Shown here: positions 46,117 through 55,036 of the stretch, one piece after another | How positions within the stretch are numbered: the stretch's first letter is position 1 | Layout: every line of letters starts with the position of its first letter | Source: Antarcticimicrobium sediminis | Lineage (GTDB): Bacteria > Pseudomonadota > Alphaproteobacteria > Rhodobacterales > Rhodobacteraceae | NCBI RefSeq assembly: GCF_004348975.1 | Contig: NZ_SMFP01000010.1 | Coordinates: 62,001-126,000 of the forward strand | Direction: 5' to 3' | Length of the DNA: 64,000 nucleotides | Notes under the pieces: generated by a model | What the model was told of the DNA's origin: nothing | The model's database searches: none | Seen by the model: the letters and a program-made list of their open reading frames with translations, nothing else | Position numbers and translations under genes: made by a program

Positions 46117-47001
46117 ATGGACTGGCTGACGATGCCGCCGCTTTCGGCGCTGCGTGCCTTTTCCGCCTTTGCCGAAGCAGGCAAGCTCAGCGACGCTGGC
46201 GCGGCGCTGAACATCAGCCACGCGGCTGTAAGCCAGCAGTTGCGCGCGCTTGAGCGATATATGGGCGTGCCGCTGTTGGACCGGACCGGCCGGGCGTTGC
46301 GGCTAACGGCCGAGGGGCGGCAATTGGCCGATTCGCTGGCGTTGGGGTTCGGCACCATCTCGGCCACGGTGCAGGAGCTGACGGGCCGGGGCGCCGACCG
46401 GCCGCTGCATGTCTCGGTCACGCCCAGTTTTGCGGGGGCTTGGCTGATGCCGCGCCTGGCCGGGTTTTCTCAGACCCATCCCGATATCAACCTGCGCGTC
46501 GATCCGACGCCACAGCTTGTCGATCTGACACCCGGCGGCATTGATCTGGCGCTGCGCCATGGAAAGGGGCCCTGGCCGGGGTTGCAAAGCGAAGCACTGC
46601 TGGACGCGCAACTGATCGTGGTTGCCGCGCCAGCGCTGTTGCAGGGCCGACAGGTCGGGCACCCCGCCGATCTGGTTGATCTGCCCTGGATCGAAGAACT
46701 GGGCACCAACGAGGCCAGCACATGGCTGGAGACCCATGGCGCCGCGCCCGGGGCGGCCCGCCGTCGGACCCAGCTTCCCGGTAATCTGATGCTGGAAAGC
46801 GCACGTCAGGGGTTGGGGGTGCTGATCACCGTGCGCCTTTTTGTCGAACCCGACCTTGCCGCAGGTCGTCTGGTCGAGCTGTTCGAGATGCGCCACGACG
46901 CCCGCTATCACATCGTCACACGGCCCGGCGTATTGCGCCCCGCCGCCCGTGCTTTTGTCGCGTGGTTGCGGCGCGAGGCGCGCGTCACAAGAGCGCATTG
47001 A
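46117..47001 (+). CDS. LysR family transcriptional regulator (GcvA-like)
   Basis: This 294-residue protein has the N-terminal winged helix-turn-helix (PPLSALRAFSAFAEAGKLSD and AAVSQQLRALERYMGVPLLD) and a GcvA-type effector domain from about residue 93 (LHVSVTPSFAGAWLMPRLAGF, GGIDLALRHGKGPWPGL). Its target is unknown; a possible small gene is divergent from it. It is located between ccoP and ccoG, interrupting what is usually a continuous cco cluster. GTGAGG precedes the start. Confidence 0.88.
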   Translation: MDWLTMPPLSALRAFSAFAEAGKLSDAGAALNISHAAVSQQLRALERYMGVPLLDRTGRALRLTAEGRQLADSLALGFGTISATVQELTGRGADRPLHVSVTPSFAGAWLMPRLAGFSQTHPDINLRVDPTPQLVDLTPGGIDLALRHGKGPWPGLQSEALLDAQLIVVAAPALLQGRQVGHPADLVDLPWIEELGTNEASTWLETHGAAPGAARRRTQLPGNLMLESARQGLGVLITVRLFVEPDLAAGRLVELFEMRHDARYHIVTRPGVLRPAARAFVAWLRREARVTRAH

Positions 47002-47039
47002 AAACCTGCCTTCCCGATGTGCATTAACCCGCGTATGTT

Positions 47040-47053
47040 TTGACCCATATCAA
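47040..47053 (+). promoter_or_regulatory. FNR-type box upstream of ccoG
   Basis: TTGACCCATATCAA matches the FNR consensus with one half-site mismatch, 56 bp upstream of the ccoG start codon. It is the third such site in the island and supports separate FnrL control of ccoGHIS. Confidence 0.8.
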
Positions 47054-47108
47054 GGTCACGTGCCGCGTCAGGTGTGACAAGGCCCCAACCCCAAAGACCA
47101 GCCGGAGT

Positions 47109-48545
47109 ATGTCCGTGAGCGATTCCCCCTCAGCCCCCAGCCTTTATGCCGCTCGGGAGCCGATTTATCCCCGTCGCGTGTCGGGAAAGTTCCGCTATCT
47201 CAAGTGGGGGCTGCTCAGCCTCATGCTGGGGCTGTATTATATGACCCCTTGGATTCGCTGGGATCGTGGCCCGGCGCTTCCGGATCAGGCTGTGCTGCTG
47301 GATCTGGCGAATCGCCGCTTTTACTTCTTCTGGATCGAGATCTGGCCGCATGAATTCTATTTCGTCGCCGGTCTGTTGATCATGGCCGGTTTGGGGCTGT
47401 TTCTGTTCACCTCGGCGCTGGGCCGGGTCTGGTGCGGCTATGCCTGCCCGCAGACGGTCTGGACTGACCTGTTCATTCTGGTCGAACGCTGGGTCGAGGG
47501 TGATCGCAATGCGCGGCTGCGCCTGCACCGGCAGAAAAAGCTCGATTTCCGCAAGGTCCGGCTGCGACTCACGAAATGGACGGCCTGGCTGCTGATCTCG
47601 GTGGCGACCGGCGGGGCTTGGGTGTTCTATTTCACGGACGCGCCGACGCTGGTTCTGGATATCCTCTCACTGCACGTCCACCCGGTCGCCTATATGACCA
47701 TCGCGGTGCTGACGGCCACGACCTTCCTTTTTGGCGGGTTCGCGCGCGAACAGATCTGTATCTATGCCTGCCCCTGGCCGCGTATTCAGGCGGCGATGAT
47801 GGACGAGGACACGATCACCATTGGCTATCGCGAGTGGCGTGGTGAGCCGCGCGGCAAACTCCGCAAGGGTGAGGGCTCCGAGGAACGTGGCGACTGCATC
47901 GACTGTATGGCCTGCGTCAACGTCTGCCCGATGGGGATCGACATCCGCGATGGCCAGCAACTGGCCTGCATCACCTGCGGGCTGTGCATTGACGCCTGCG
48001 ACGACACGATGGACAAGATCGGCAAGCCGCGCGGGTTGATCGACTATATGGCGCTGAGCGACGAGGCGGCAGAGCGGGCTGGCACCGCGCCGAAGAACAT
48101 CTGGAAGCATATCCTGCGTCCGCGCACCATCTTCTACACCGTGTTGTGGGCGTTGGTGGGCTTCGGGCTGGTCTTTGCGCTGTTCATCCGCGCCGATATC
48201 GACCTGACCGTGGCACCGGTGCGCAACCCGACCTTTGTCACCTTGTCGGATGGCTCGATCCGCAACACCTATGATATCCGACTGCGCAACAAGCATGGCG
48301 AGGTGCGTCCGTTCAAAATGTCGCTGGTGGGCGACCCGGCCCTGAGCATCCAGCTGGAAGGGGTGGCCACGGACACGGTTGATGTTCCGGCGGACACGGC
48401 CCATCTTCAAAGGGTCTATGTTGTGGCGCCCAAGGGGTCGGCGCCTGCGAATGCCCAGGCCAGCGATCTGCGATTCTGGATCGAGGATCTGGACAGCGGC
48501 GAGCGCGCCTTCAGGGACAGCACCTTCAACGGTCGGGAGAACTGA
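47109..48545 (+). CDS. ccoG: cbb3 oxidase assembly protein CcoG (RdxB/FixG family)
   Basis: This 478-residue membrane protein has several hydrophobic segments and two ferredoxin-type 4Fe-4S motifs (CIDCMACVNVCPMGID and CITCGLCIDACDD). CcoG acts as a cupric reductase during copper delivery to cbb3 oxidase. ATG at 47109 is taken as start; GTG at 47115 has a better-spaced GGAG and is an alternative. The in-frame stretch before 47109 contains the FNR box and is not coding. ccoH starts 3 bp after. Confidence 0.94.
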   Translation: MSVSDSPSAPSLYAAREPIYPRRVSGKFRYLKWGLLSLMLGLYYMTPWIRWDRGPALPDQAVLLDLANRRFYFFWIEIWPHEFYFVAGLLIMAGLGLFLFTSALGRVWCGYACPQTVWTDLFILVERWVEGDRNARLRLHRQKKLDFRKVRLRLTKWTAWLLISVATGGAWVFYFTDAPTLVLDILSLHVHPVAYMTIAVLTATTFLFGGFAREQICIYACPWPRIQAAMMDEDTITIGYREWRGEPRGKLRKGEGSEERGDCIDCMACVNVCPMGIDIRDGQQLACITCGLCIDACDDTMDKIGKPRGLIDYMALSDEAAERAGTAPKNIWKHILRPRTIFYTVLWALVGFGLVFALFIRADIDLTVAPVRNPTFVTLSDGSIRNTYDIRLRNKHGEVRPFKMSLVGDPALSIQLEGVATDTVDVPADTAHLQRVYVVAPKGSAPANAQASDLRFWIEDLDSGERAFRDSTFNGREN

Positions 48546-48548
48546 ACC

Positions 48549-49007
48549 ATGGCGGAACGCGAATTCACCGGACGTCATGCTTTGATGGTCTTTGTCGGGG
48601 CCTTCGGGGTGATCATCGGGGTGAACCTCTGGCTGGCGTATAGTGCGGTCAGCACCTTTCCCGGGCTCGAAGTCGCGAATTCCTATGTCGCCAGCCAAGA
48701 GTTCGACAACCGTCGCGCCGCGCAAGAGGCGCTGGGCTGGAGCGTCGACGTAAGGCACAGCGGCGGGTTGATGATCATGGCGATCAGCGACAGTCAGGGC
48801 GCGCCGGTCCGGGTGGCGGCAATGGATGCCACCATCGGCCGCGCAACCGAGCGCAAGGACGACGTGACCCCGGCGTTTGAATTCGACGGTGTGGCCTATA
48901 CCGCCCCGGTCGAACTGCGCCCGGGGAAATGGGATCTGCGCCTCAAGGCCAAGGCCGCGGACGGCACCGATTTCATCCAGCGTCTGGTGTTCTATGTGAA
49001 TGGCTGA
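48549..49007 (+). CDS. ccoH: cbb3 oxidase assembly protein CcoH (FixH family)
   Basis: This is a 152-residue protein with one N-terminal membrane helix (ALMVFVGAFGVIIGVNLWLAYSAV) and a periplasmic domain of FixH type (SYVASQEFDNRRAAQEALGW). CcoH is needed to stabilise and complete the oxidase. It is in the ccoGHIS operon, 3 bp from each neighbour. Confidence 0.93.
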   Translation: MAEREFTGRHALMVFVGAFGVIIGVNLWLAYSAVSTFPGLEVANSYVASQEFDNRRAAQEALGWSVDVRHSGGLMIMAISDSQGAPVRVAAMDATIGRATERKDDVTPAFEFDGVAYTAPVELRPGKWDLRLKAKAADGTDFIQRLVFYVNG

Positions 49008-49010
49008 GAC

Positions 49011-51194
49011 ATGACAGCTGAACTTCGCCCCCCATCGGCGGCCGCCTGTCCCGGCTGTCTTGCCGCTCCGGTCAAGCCGATCGAAGAGGCGCCGAAAGAT
49101 GCCCGTATCGCGCTGTCGTTGCCGGGCATCCATTGTCAGGCCTGTATCTCGACGGTCGAGCGTGAATTGGCCGCGACCCCGGGGGTGCAGACGGCGCGGG
49201 TCAACCTGACACTCAAACGCGCGATGATCGAGGCCGATCCGGATATTCGCGCCGTCGACCTGATCCCGGTTCTGCAACGCGCGGGCTATGAGGCGCATGA
49301 ACTTGACCCCGGCGCGCTGCAGGCGACCCAGACCGACCGGGCCGGGCGCGACCTGTTGATGCGGCTGGCGGTTGCGGGCTTTGCCTCGATGAACGTGATG
49401 CTGTTGTCGGTTTCGGTCTGGTCCGGGGCCAGCGACGCGACGCGCGACATGTTCCACTGGATCTCGGCCGCGATCACCCTTCCTGCCATCGCGTTTTCGG
49501 CGCAGCCGTTTTTCCGCAATGCCTGGGCGGCGCTGTCGGTGGGCCGGTTGAACATGGATGTGCCGATCGTGCTGGCCATCGTGCTGGCGCTGGTCACCTC
49601 GCTTTGGGAAACCTCGCTGTCGGGGGCGCATGCCTATTTCGACGCCGCGCTGACGCTGACCTTCTTCCTGTTGGCCGGTCGCTATCTCGACTATCGCACC
49701 CGTGCCGTGGCGCGTTCCGCCGCCGAGGAATTGACCGCGCTGGAGGTGCCCCGCGCCCTAAGGCTGACCGCAGACGGGACCGAAGAGGAGGTCTCTGTTT
49801 CCGCGTTGAAGATCGGCGACCTGATCCGGGTGCGCCCCGGTGGGCGGATGCCGGTCGATGGTGAAATCACCGAGGGCCGCTCGGAACTTGACCGCTCGCT
49901 GCTGACCGGGGAAACCGTGCCGGTCTATGCCGAACCGGGTTTTGGCGTGTCGGCGGGTGAGGTCAACCTGACCGGCCCCTTGACCGTGCGCGCCAGCGCG
50001 GTGGGCGAGGATACCTCGCTGCACCGGATTGCCGATCTGGTGGCGATCGCGGAATCCGGGCGCTCGCGCTATACCTCGCTGGCCGACAAGGCGGCGCGGC
50101 TCTATGCGCCGGGGGTTCATATTCTTTCGGCGCTCAGCTTTGCGGGCTGGTTTCTGTATACGTGGGATCTGCGCACCGCGCTGAACATTGCCGCCGCCGT
50201 GTTGATCATCACCTGTCCCTGTGCGCTGGGTCTTGCGGTGCCTGCGGTGACCACCGCCGCCTCGGGGCGGCTGTTCCGCAAGGGAATGTTGATCAAACAT
50301 GCGACCGCGCTGGAGCGGTTGTCGCAGGTTGATACCGTGGTGTTCGACAAGACCGGCACCCTGACAGCTGGCACGCCGGAGCTGACCAATCTGGGCGATC
50401 ACACCAGCGCCGATCTGGAAATCGCGCTGGCGCTGGCCGAAGGCTCGTCGCACCCGCTGTCTGTCGCGCTTACACGCGCGGCGCGTGAGGCTGGGATCAC
50501 ACCGGCCAAGGTCAGCGATCTGAGCGAGGTGCCGGGCTTTGGCACGCAGGGGGTCTGGCGCGGGCGTCAGGTGCGCTTGGGCCGGGCCGCTTGGGTCGGG
50601 GCGACGCAGGGGGTCCGCACGGTCGCTTGGCTTTCAGTCGGCGAGGGCGAACCGCATCCGTTCTATTTCTCTGACGCGCTGCGCCCCGGTGCGGCCGAGG
50701 CGGTGGCGGCGCTGCAAAAATCAGGGAAAGAGGTGCTGTTGATCTCTGGCGACACCGCTGGCGCGGTCGAGGCGCTGGCGCAGCGTCTGGGCATCGTCAA
50801 ATGGGTGGCCGAGGCCCTGCCACAGGACAAGGCCGCGCGCATCGCCACACTGACCGATGAGGGCAAGAAGGTTCTGATGGTCGGCGACGGGCTGAATGAC
50901 ACCGCCGCGCTTGCCGCCGCGCATGTGTCGATTTCGCCTGCCTCCGCGCTCGACGCCGCGCGCGTGGCGTCTGATATCGTGCTGTTGGGACAGGATTTGT
51001 CTCCGATTCCCGATGCCTGCGACACCGCCGTCAAGGCGACGCGGCGCATCCGTGAAAACTTTCGCATCGCCACGGTCTATAACCTGATCGCGGTGCCGCT
51101 GGCGGTAGCGGGGCTGGCGACGCCGCTGATTGCCGCATTGGCGATGTCGTCCTCGTCGATTACGGTTTCGCTGAACGCGCTGAGACTGAGGTAA
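49011..51194 (+). CDS. ccoI: copper-translocating P-type ATPase CcoI (FixI type)
   Basis: This 727-residue P1B-type ATPase has an N-terminal heavy-metal domain (LPGIHCQACISTVERELA), an extra CPGC at the extreme N-terminus, the CPC membrane motif (ITCPCALGLAVP), DKTGTLT phosphorylation site, the actuator TGE and the MVGDGLNDTAAL hinge. It moves copper toward the cbb3 oxidase CuB centre. The companion genes ccoG, H and S fix its role. Confidence 0.96.
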   Translation: MTAELRPPSAAACPGCLAAPVKPIEEAPKDARIALSLPGIHCQACISTVERELAATPGVQTARVNLTLKRAMIEADPDIRAVDLIPVLQRAGYEAHELDPGALQATQTDRAGRDLLMRLAVAGFASMNVMLLSVSVWSGASDATRDMFHWISAAITLPAIAFSAQPFFRNAWAALSVGRLNMDVPIVLAIVLALVTSLWETSLSGAHAYFDAALTLTFFLLAGRYLDYRTRAVARSAAEELTALEVPRALRLTADGTEEEVSVSALKIGDLIRVRPGGRMPVDGEITEGRSELDRSLLTGETVPVYAEPGFGVSAGEVNLTGPLTVRASAVGEDTSLHRIADLVAIAESGRSRYTSLADKAARLYAPGVHILSALSFAGWFLYTWDLRTALNIAAAVLIITCPCALGLAVPAVTTAASGRLFRKGMLIKHATALERLSQVDTVVFDKTGTLTAGTPELTNLGDHTSADLEIALALAEGSSHPLSVALTRAAREAGITPAKVSDLSEVPGFGTQGVWRGRQVRLGRAAWVGATQGVRTVAWLSVGEGEPHPFYFSDALRPGAAEAVAALQKSGKEVLLISGDTAGAVEALAQRLGIVKWVAEALPQDKAARIATLTDEGKKVLMVGDGLNDTAALAAAHVSISPASALDAARVASDIVLLGQDLSPIPDACDTAVKATRRIRENFRIATVYNLIAVPLAVAGLATPLIAALAMSSSSITVSLNALRLR

Positions 51195-51198
51195 GCCA

Positions 51199-51357
51199 AT
51201 GCAAGTGCTATCCTATTTGATCCCGATCTCTCTGGCGCTGGGCGGGGTGGGGCTGCTGGCATTCCTCTACACGGTGCGCTCGGGGCAGTATGACGACCCG
51301 GAAGGCGACAGCCGCCGCATCCTCAGCGACGAATGGGACGACCACCCGAAGCCGTGA
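51199..51357 (+). CDS. ccoS: cbb3 oxidase maturation protein CcoS
   Basis: This 52-residue protein is one membrane helix (YLIPISLALGGVGLLAFLYT) followed by SGQYDDPEGDSRRILSDEWD, the CcoS family tail. It starts 4 bp after ccoI. CcoS is required for incorporating cofactors (haem b and copper) into cbb3. Its small size makes it easy to miss. Confidence 0.9.
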   Translation: MQVLSYLIPISLALGGVGLLAFLYTVRSGQYDDPEGDSRRILSDEWDDHPKP

Positions 51358-51466
51358 TTGCGGTACGGAATTACTCTCAAATTGTACGGGTTCAGCGCCG
51401 CGCCGCAGGGCGGGTCGTTGCGCGTCAATCCCGAACCCTCGGCTCAAGCGGTCGCGGCTACACCGC

Positions 51467-51505
51467 GATGCCTCCGGCGGGAGTATTTTTGCCAAGAAGA
51501 AGAGC
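51467..51505 (+). repeat. dispersed intergenic repeat, copy B
   Basis: GATGCCTCCGGCGGGAGTAT plus TTTTTGCC leads into AAGAAGAAG. The first 23 bases are identical to copy A. It sits between ccoS and the following GT39 gene. Confidence 0.75.
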
Positions 51506-51579
51506 GGGGGGCACCCGGATTGCAATGCGGGGCGGATTCGGCCACAGAGAAGACCGGAAACCCAGAACGGGAGACGCAG

Positions 51580-53241
51580 GTGGATTGGCGTGAGCGCACA
51601 GAGTTGACCCTGGCGGGGCTGGCGGCGGAACGGCCCGCGCGGCCGATGATCTTTGTCGCGCTGTTCGCGCTGGTGATGTTCCTGCCGGGGTTTTTCTCCC
51701 TGCCGCCGATCGATCGCGACGAGACCCGCTTTGCCCAAGCCTCGCGCCAGATGGCGCAGAGCGGGGATTACATCGACATCCGGCTGGGCGAGGGCACGCG
51801 GTATAAAAAGCCGGTGGGCATCTATTGGCTGCAAGCGGCGGCGGTCAAGTTGGTGGGCGAGAGTCACGTGAATGAGATCTGGGTCTATCGGCTGCCGTCG
51901 CTGGTGATGGGGGTGGCGGTCTGTCTTTTGACCTATCTGATCGCGCTTTCGCTGATCGGCGCGCAGGGGGCGCTGGTTGCGGCGCTGCTGATGGCGGTCT
52001 GTTTCGTGCTGGGCGGCGAGGCGCGGCTGGCCAAGACCGACGCCACCTTGCTCACTACCGTATTGGCGGCGCAGTTGGTGCTGGCGCGGCTGCATATGCG
52101 CGGGGCCGAGGCCCTGCGCGGCGGCTGGCCCTGGCTGTTCTGGGGCGCGATGGGGGGCTCGACGCTGATCAAAGGGCCGATCGGTCCGATGGTCGTCGGC
52201 TTGACCGTGCTGGCGCTGATCGCGTTGCGGCGCGGGGTACGTTGGTTGGCGCCGCTGCGCTGGGGGCGGGGGCTGTTGCTGTTCGCGGTGATCGTGCTGC
52301 CTTGGTATGTGGCGATTACGGTGAAATCGGGTGACGCCTTTTGGGCCGAGGCATTGGGTCGCGATCTGATCGGCAAGATCGGCGAGGGGCAGGAAAGCCA
52401 CGGCGCCCCCTTTGGAGCCTATGCGCTGGCGGTTTGGCTGAGCTTTTGGCCCGCCTCGATCCTGCTGCCGTTCGGGCTGTGGTTTGCTTGGCGTGCGCGG
52501 CGTGATCGCGCGGTGCTGTTCTGTCTGGCTTGGCTGCTGCCCAGTTGGCTGGTGTTCGAGTTTACCGCGACCAAGCTGATCCATTATGTGATGCCGACCT
52601 ATCCGGCCTTGGCCGTGCTCTGTGCGGCGGGCTGGCTGGCGCGCCCGGACGAGGCCTTGCGTCGCCCCTATCGCCTGTTCCTTGCGGCGTTCTTGCTACT
52701 GGGGCTTGGGCTGGCAGCGGCGCCGGTGATCTTTACCCTGCAATATGGCACCGGGCCCGGTCTGATCTGGGCGCTGGGTGTTGCCTTTACGCTGGTGGGG
52801 ATCTGGTTCGTCTGGTCGCGGATGTGCGATGGCGCGCGGCTGAGCCCGGTTCTGGGCCTTGGCCTGTTGTCACTGGGGCTGTCGGTGAGCCTGTTTGGTC
52901 ATCTCGCCCGGTTCGAGCATATCTGGCCCTCGAACGCGCTGGCGGATCTGCATGTGCAGGCGCAGGAGATGTGCGATCAGCCTGCCTATTTCTCGGTCGG
53001 GTATGCGGAGCCGTCGCTGATGCTTTTGAGCCGGAAATTGCCGCGCTTTGTCGGGGCCGAAGAGGCCGCCGGGGCGCTGCCAGAGGCGGGGGCGGGCTGT
53101 GCCCTGATCTTTGTCGAGGACCGCCAGCGGGTCGATTTCGACATCTCCGCGCCGCGCAAGGGCGAGGTGATCGGGCGGGTCGAGGGATTCGGTCTGGGTG
53201 GCGCAGAGGAGCTGGGGATCACCGCCTATCTGTTCCGCTAG
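51580..53241 (+). CDS. GT39-type glycosyltransferase (ArnT/PMT-like)
   Basis: This 553-residue membrane protein has about 11 hydrophobic segments. The periplasmic catalytic loop after the first helix contains IDRDETRFA (D47-E48), and YKKPVGIYWLQ follows, typical of ArnT-type GT39 enzymes. Such enzymes use undecaprenyl-phosphate sugars to glycosylate lipid A or other envelope molecules. A GTG at 51580 is the start, preceded by GGGAGACG. It converges with another GT39 gene. Confidence 0.85.
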   Translation: MDWRERTELTLAGLAAERPARPMIFVALFALVMFLPGFFSLPPIDRDETRFAQASRQMAQSGDYIDIRLGEGTRYKKPVGIYWLQAAAVKLVGESHVNEIWVYRLPSLVMGVAVCLLTYLIALSLIGAQGALVAALLMAVCFVLGGEARLAKTDATLLTTVLAAQLVLARLHMRGAEALRGGWPWLFWGAMGGSTLIKGPIGPMVVGLTVLALIALRRGVRWLAPLRWGRGLLLFAVIVLPWYVAITVKSGDAFWAEALGRDLIGKIGEGQESHGAPFGAYALAVWLSFWPASILLPFGLWFAWRARRDRAVLFCLAWLLPSWLVFEFTATKLIHYVMPTYPALAVLCAAGWLARPDEALRRPYRLFLAAFLLLGLGLAAAPVIFTLQYGTGPGLIWALGVAFTLVGIWFVWSRMCDGARLSPVLGLGLLSLGLSVSLFGHLARFEHIWPSNALADLHVQAQEMCDQPAYFSVGYAEPSLMLLSRKLPRFVGAEEAAGALPEAGAGCALIFVEDRQRVDFDISAPRKGEVIGRVEGFGLGGAEELGITAYLFR

Positions 53242-53247
53242 AGCGGA

Positions 53248-54753
53248 TCAGTCGGCGGCGGGCCAGCAGCTTGTTTCGCGGACATAGAGCGACAGGGTGG
53301 CGGCGGCATAGATGCCTGGTCCGGGGTTCCACCTCGCCACCGGCAGCGCGCCGGGGCAGGGCGGCGTATCGCCCAGCGTCGCAAACAGGAAGGCCCCGGT
53401 CCGGTCAGCGGGATAAGGGTGTTTCTGGGCGTAGAAATGCGGCGCATGTCCGGGGACAGGCACGGCAAAGATCGCGATGTCGCTGCCCTTGGCGGCGCGG
53501 AACAGGTCGGCCAGCAGGTGGCGATTGCCCGAGACCACGGCGCTGACGCCCTGGGTGCGGGCCTCTTGCAGGATACGCGCGCTCATCGCCTGTTGCCCGA
53601 CATAGCGGCGCATCAAAAGACGGCCGTCTTCGCCCTTGGTCCAATGTGTCGCCTGGGTGGCCGCGATCGGCAGGAAAGCGGCGACGGCAAGATTCAACGC
53701 CAGCCCGACCCACAGCCACATGCGCGCCCGGTGCCAGAGCACCGGAACCGCCAGCAACAGCACGGCGACGCAGGCCGTGACTGCCCAGTTGGCATAGGCT
53801 TTGGACAAGAGCGCCTGCAGGGTGACCAGCCCAAGGGTGGGGGCGGACATCCAGACCAGCCAGCGCGCCTGCCAGTCCTCCCGGAGACCGTTGGGGTGCC
53901 CGTTCGGATGCCGAGATTTGCGCAACAGCGCGCGCGCGGCGACCCCCAGATAGGCGCCGAACAGGACCGGCCCCAGCACCATGAATTGCGACAGGAAGAA
54001 CTCCACCGCGCCCTGCGGGTTCAGGTGCAGACCGGGGCGGCGGACCCAATCGACGTTATCGGCGGTATGCGACAGGGTGGTCAGGTCGTTTTGCAGGTTC
54101 CAGACCAGATTGGGCGAAATCACCAGCAGAAAGGCGAGGGTGGCAAGGGCTGCATCGCGCCATGAAATCCGCGCCGCCGGAAGCAGTGCCGCACCGATCC
54201 CGGCCCCGATCACGAAATAGATCGCGGCGTATTTCGCCAGCATCCCCAGCCCGAGGCAGAGCCCCAGCGCCAGCGCGCGCGTCCACGAGGGGCGGCGCGC
54301 CAGGCTCAGGTAGAGCCAGAGCGCCCCCGCGAAGAACGGCAGCAGGATCGTGTCGGTGGACATCAGCAGCGCGCCGACCGAGACCACCGGCAGGGTGACA
54401 TAGAACACCCCCACCATCATCGCGGCGCGCCGGTCGGTTACTTCGCGCGCGGCGCCCATCAGGATCAGCGCGGTGGCGGCATGAAACAGGGCGCCGGGCA
54501 GGCGGACCCAGAATGCGCTATCGCTGCCCGACAGTTCGTTGAAGGCGCGCAGCACCCAGCCGATCAGTGGCGGTTTGGAGTAATAGCCCCAGTCGAGCTC
54601 TTGTCCCCATTGCCAGTACTGCGATTCATCGACGAAAAGCTCGGCCGTGGAAAAGCCCAGCATCACGACCCGATAGAGCGTGATCGCGGCAACCACCGCA
54701 ACACCGGTCCAAAGCGGGTCAGGACCCCGAGCGTGCGCTGCGTTTTTCTGCAT
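53248..54753 (-). CDS. second GT39-type glycosyltransferase
   Basis: This 501-residue membrane protein carries the loop motif VDESQYWQWGQELDWGYYSK (D42-E43) and about 12 membrane segments. It belongs to the GT39/ArnT family, but is only distantly related to the plus-strand copy. It overlaps the LAB_N gene by 35 bp on the same strand, in a three-gene operon with GT2 and LAB_N. This gives the typical three-part logic: charge a lipid carrier, move it, transfer the sugar in the periplasm. Confidence 0.85.
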   Translation of the reverse strand: MQKNAAHARGPDPLWTGVAVVAAITLYRVVMLGFSTAELFVDESQYWQWGQELDWGYYSKPPLIGWVLRAFNELSGSDSAFWVRLPGALFHAATALILMGAAREVTDRRAAMMVGVFYVTLPVVSVGALLMSTDTILLPFFAGALWLYLSLARRPSWTRALALGLCLGLGMLAKYAAIYFVIGAGIGAALLPAARISWRDAALATLAFLLVISPNLVWNLQNDLTTLSHTADNVDWVRRPGLHLNPQGAVEFFLSQFMVLGPVLFGAYLGVAARALLRKSRHPNGHPNGLREDWQARWLVWMSAPTLGLVTLQALLSKAYANWAVTACVAVLLLAVPVLWHRARMWLWVGLALNLAVAAFLPIAATQATHWTKGEDGRLLMRRYVGQQAMSARILQEARTQGVSAVVSGNRHLLADLFRAAKGSDIAIFAVPVPGHAPHFYAQKHPYPADRTGAFLFATLGDTPPCPGALPVARWNPGPGIYAAATLSLYVRETSCWPAAD

Positions 54754-55036
54754 AGATCAGCCAGAGATTACGAAGATAGATCACCACGCCCAATGATTGG
54801 CCGAGGATAAAGACCGGATCCTGTCGGTGGATCGCATAGGCCAGAAGGGTCAGCCCGCCGGTGATCGAGAACCACCAGAACAGCTCCGGCACAACCGAAC
54901 GGCGTTGTTTTTCCGACGCGATCCACTGGATGATGAAGCGCATCGAGAACAACAGCTGCGCCCCGATCCCGATGACCACCCAGATCAGTTCGGCCCGTGT
55001 GTCGACCTTGAAAAAGCCCAGCAGCGTTTCAATCAC
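54719..55036 (-). CDS. LAB_N (lipid A biosynthesis N-terminal domain) membrane protein
   Basis: This 105-residue protein has three hydrophobic stretches with the LAB_N signature FSMRFIIQWIASEKQRRSVV and PELFWWFSITGG. In some bacteria this domain occurs at the N-terminus of LpxB; alone it is widespread next to ArnC/ArnT-like genes. Its activity is unknown. The GTG start overlaps the GT2 stop by 4 bp (GTGA), and its stop is 35 bp into the GT39 gene, so translation is tightly coupled. Confidence 0.88.
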   Translation of the reverse strand: MIETLLGFFKVDTRAELIWVVIGIGAQLLFSMRFIIQWIASEKQRRSVVPELFWWFSITGGLTLLAYAIHRQDPVFILGQSLGVVIYLRNLWLIYAEKRSARSGS

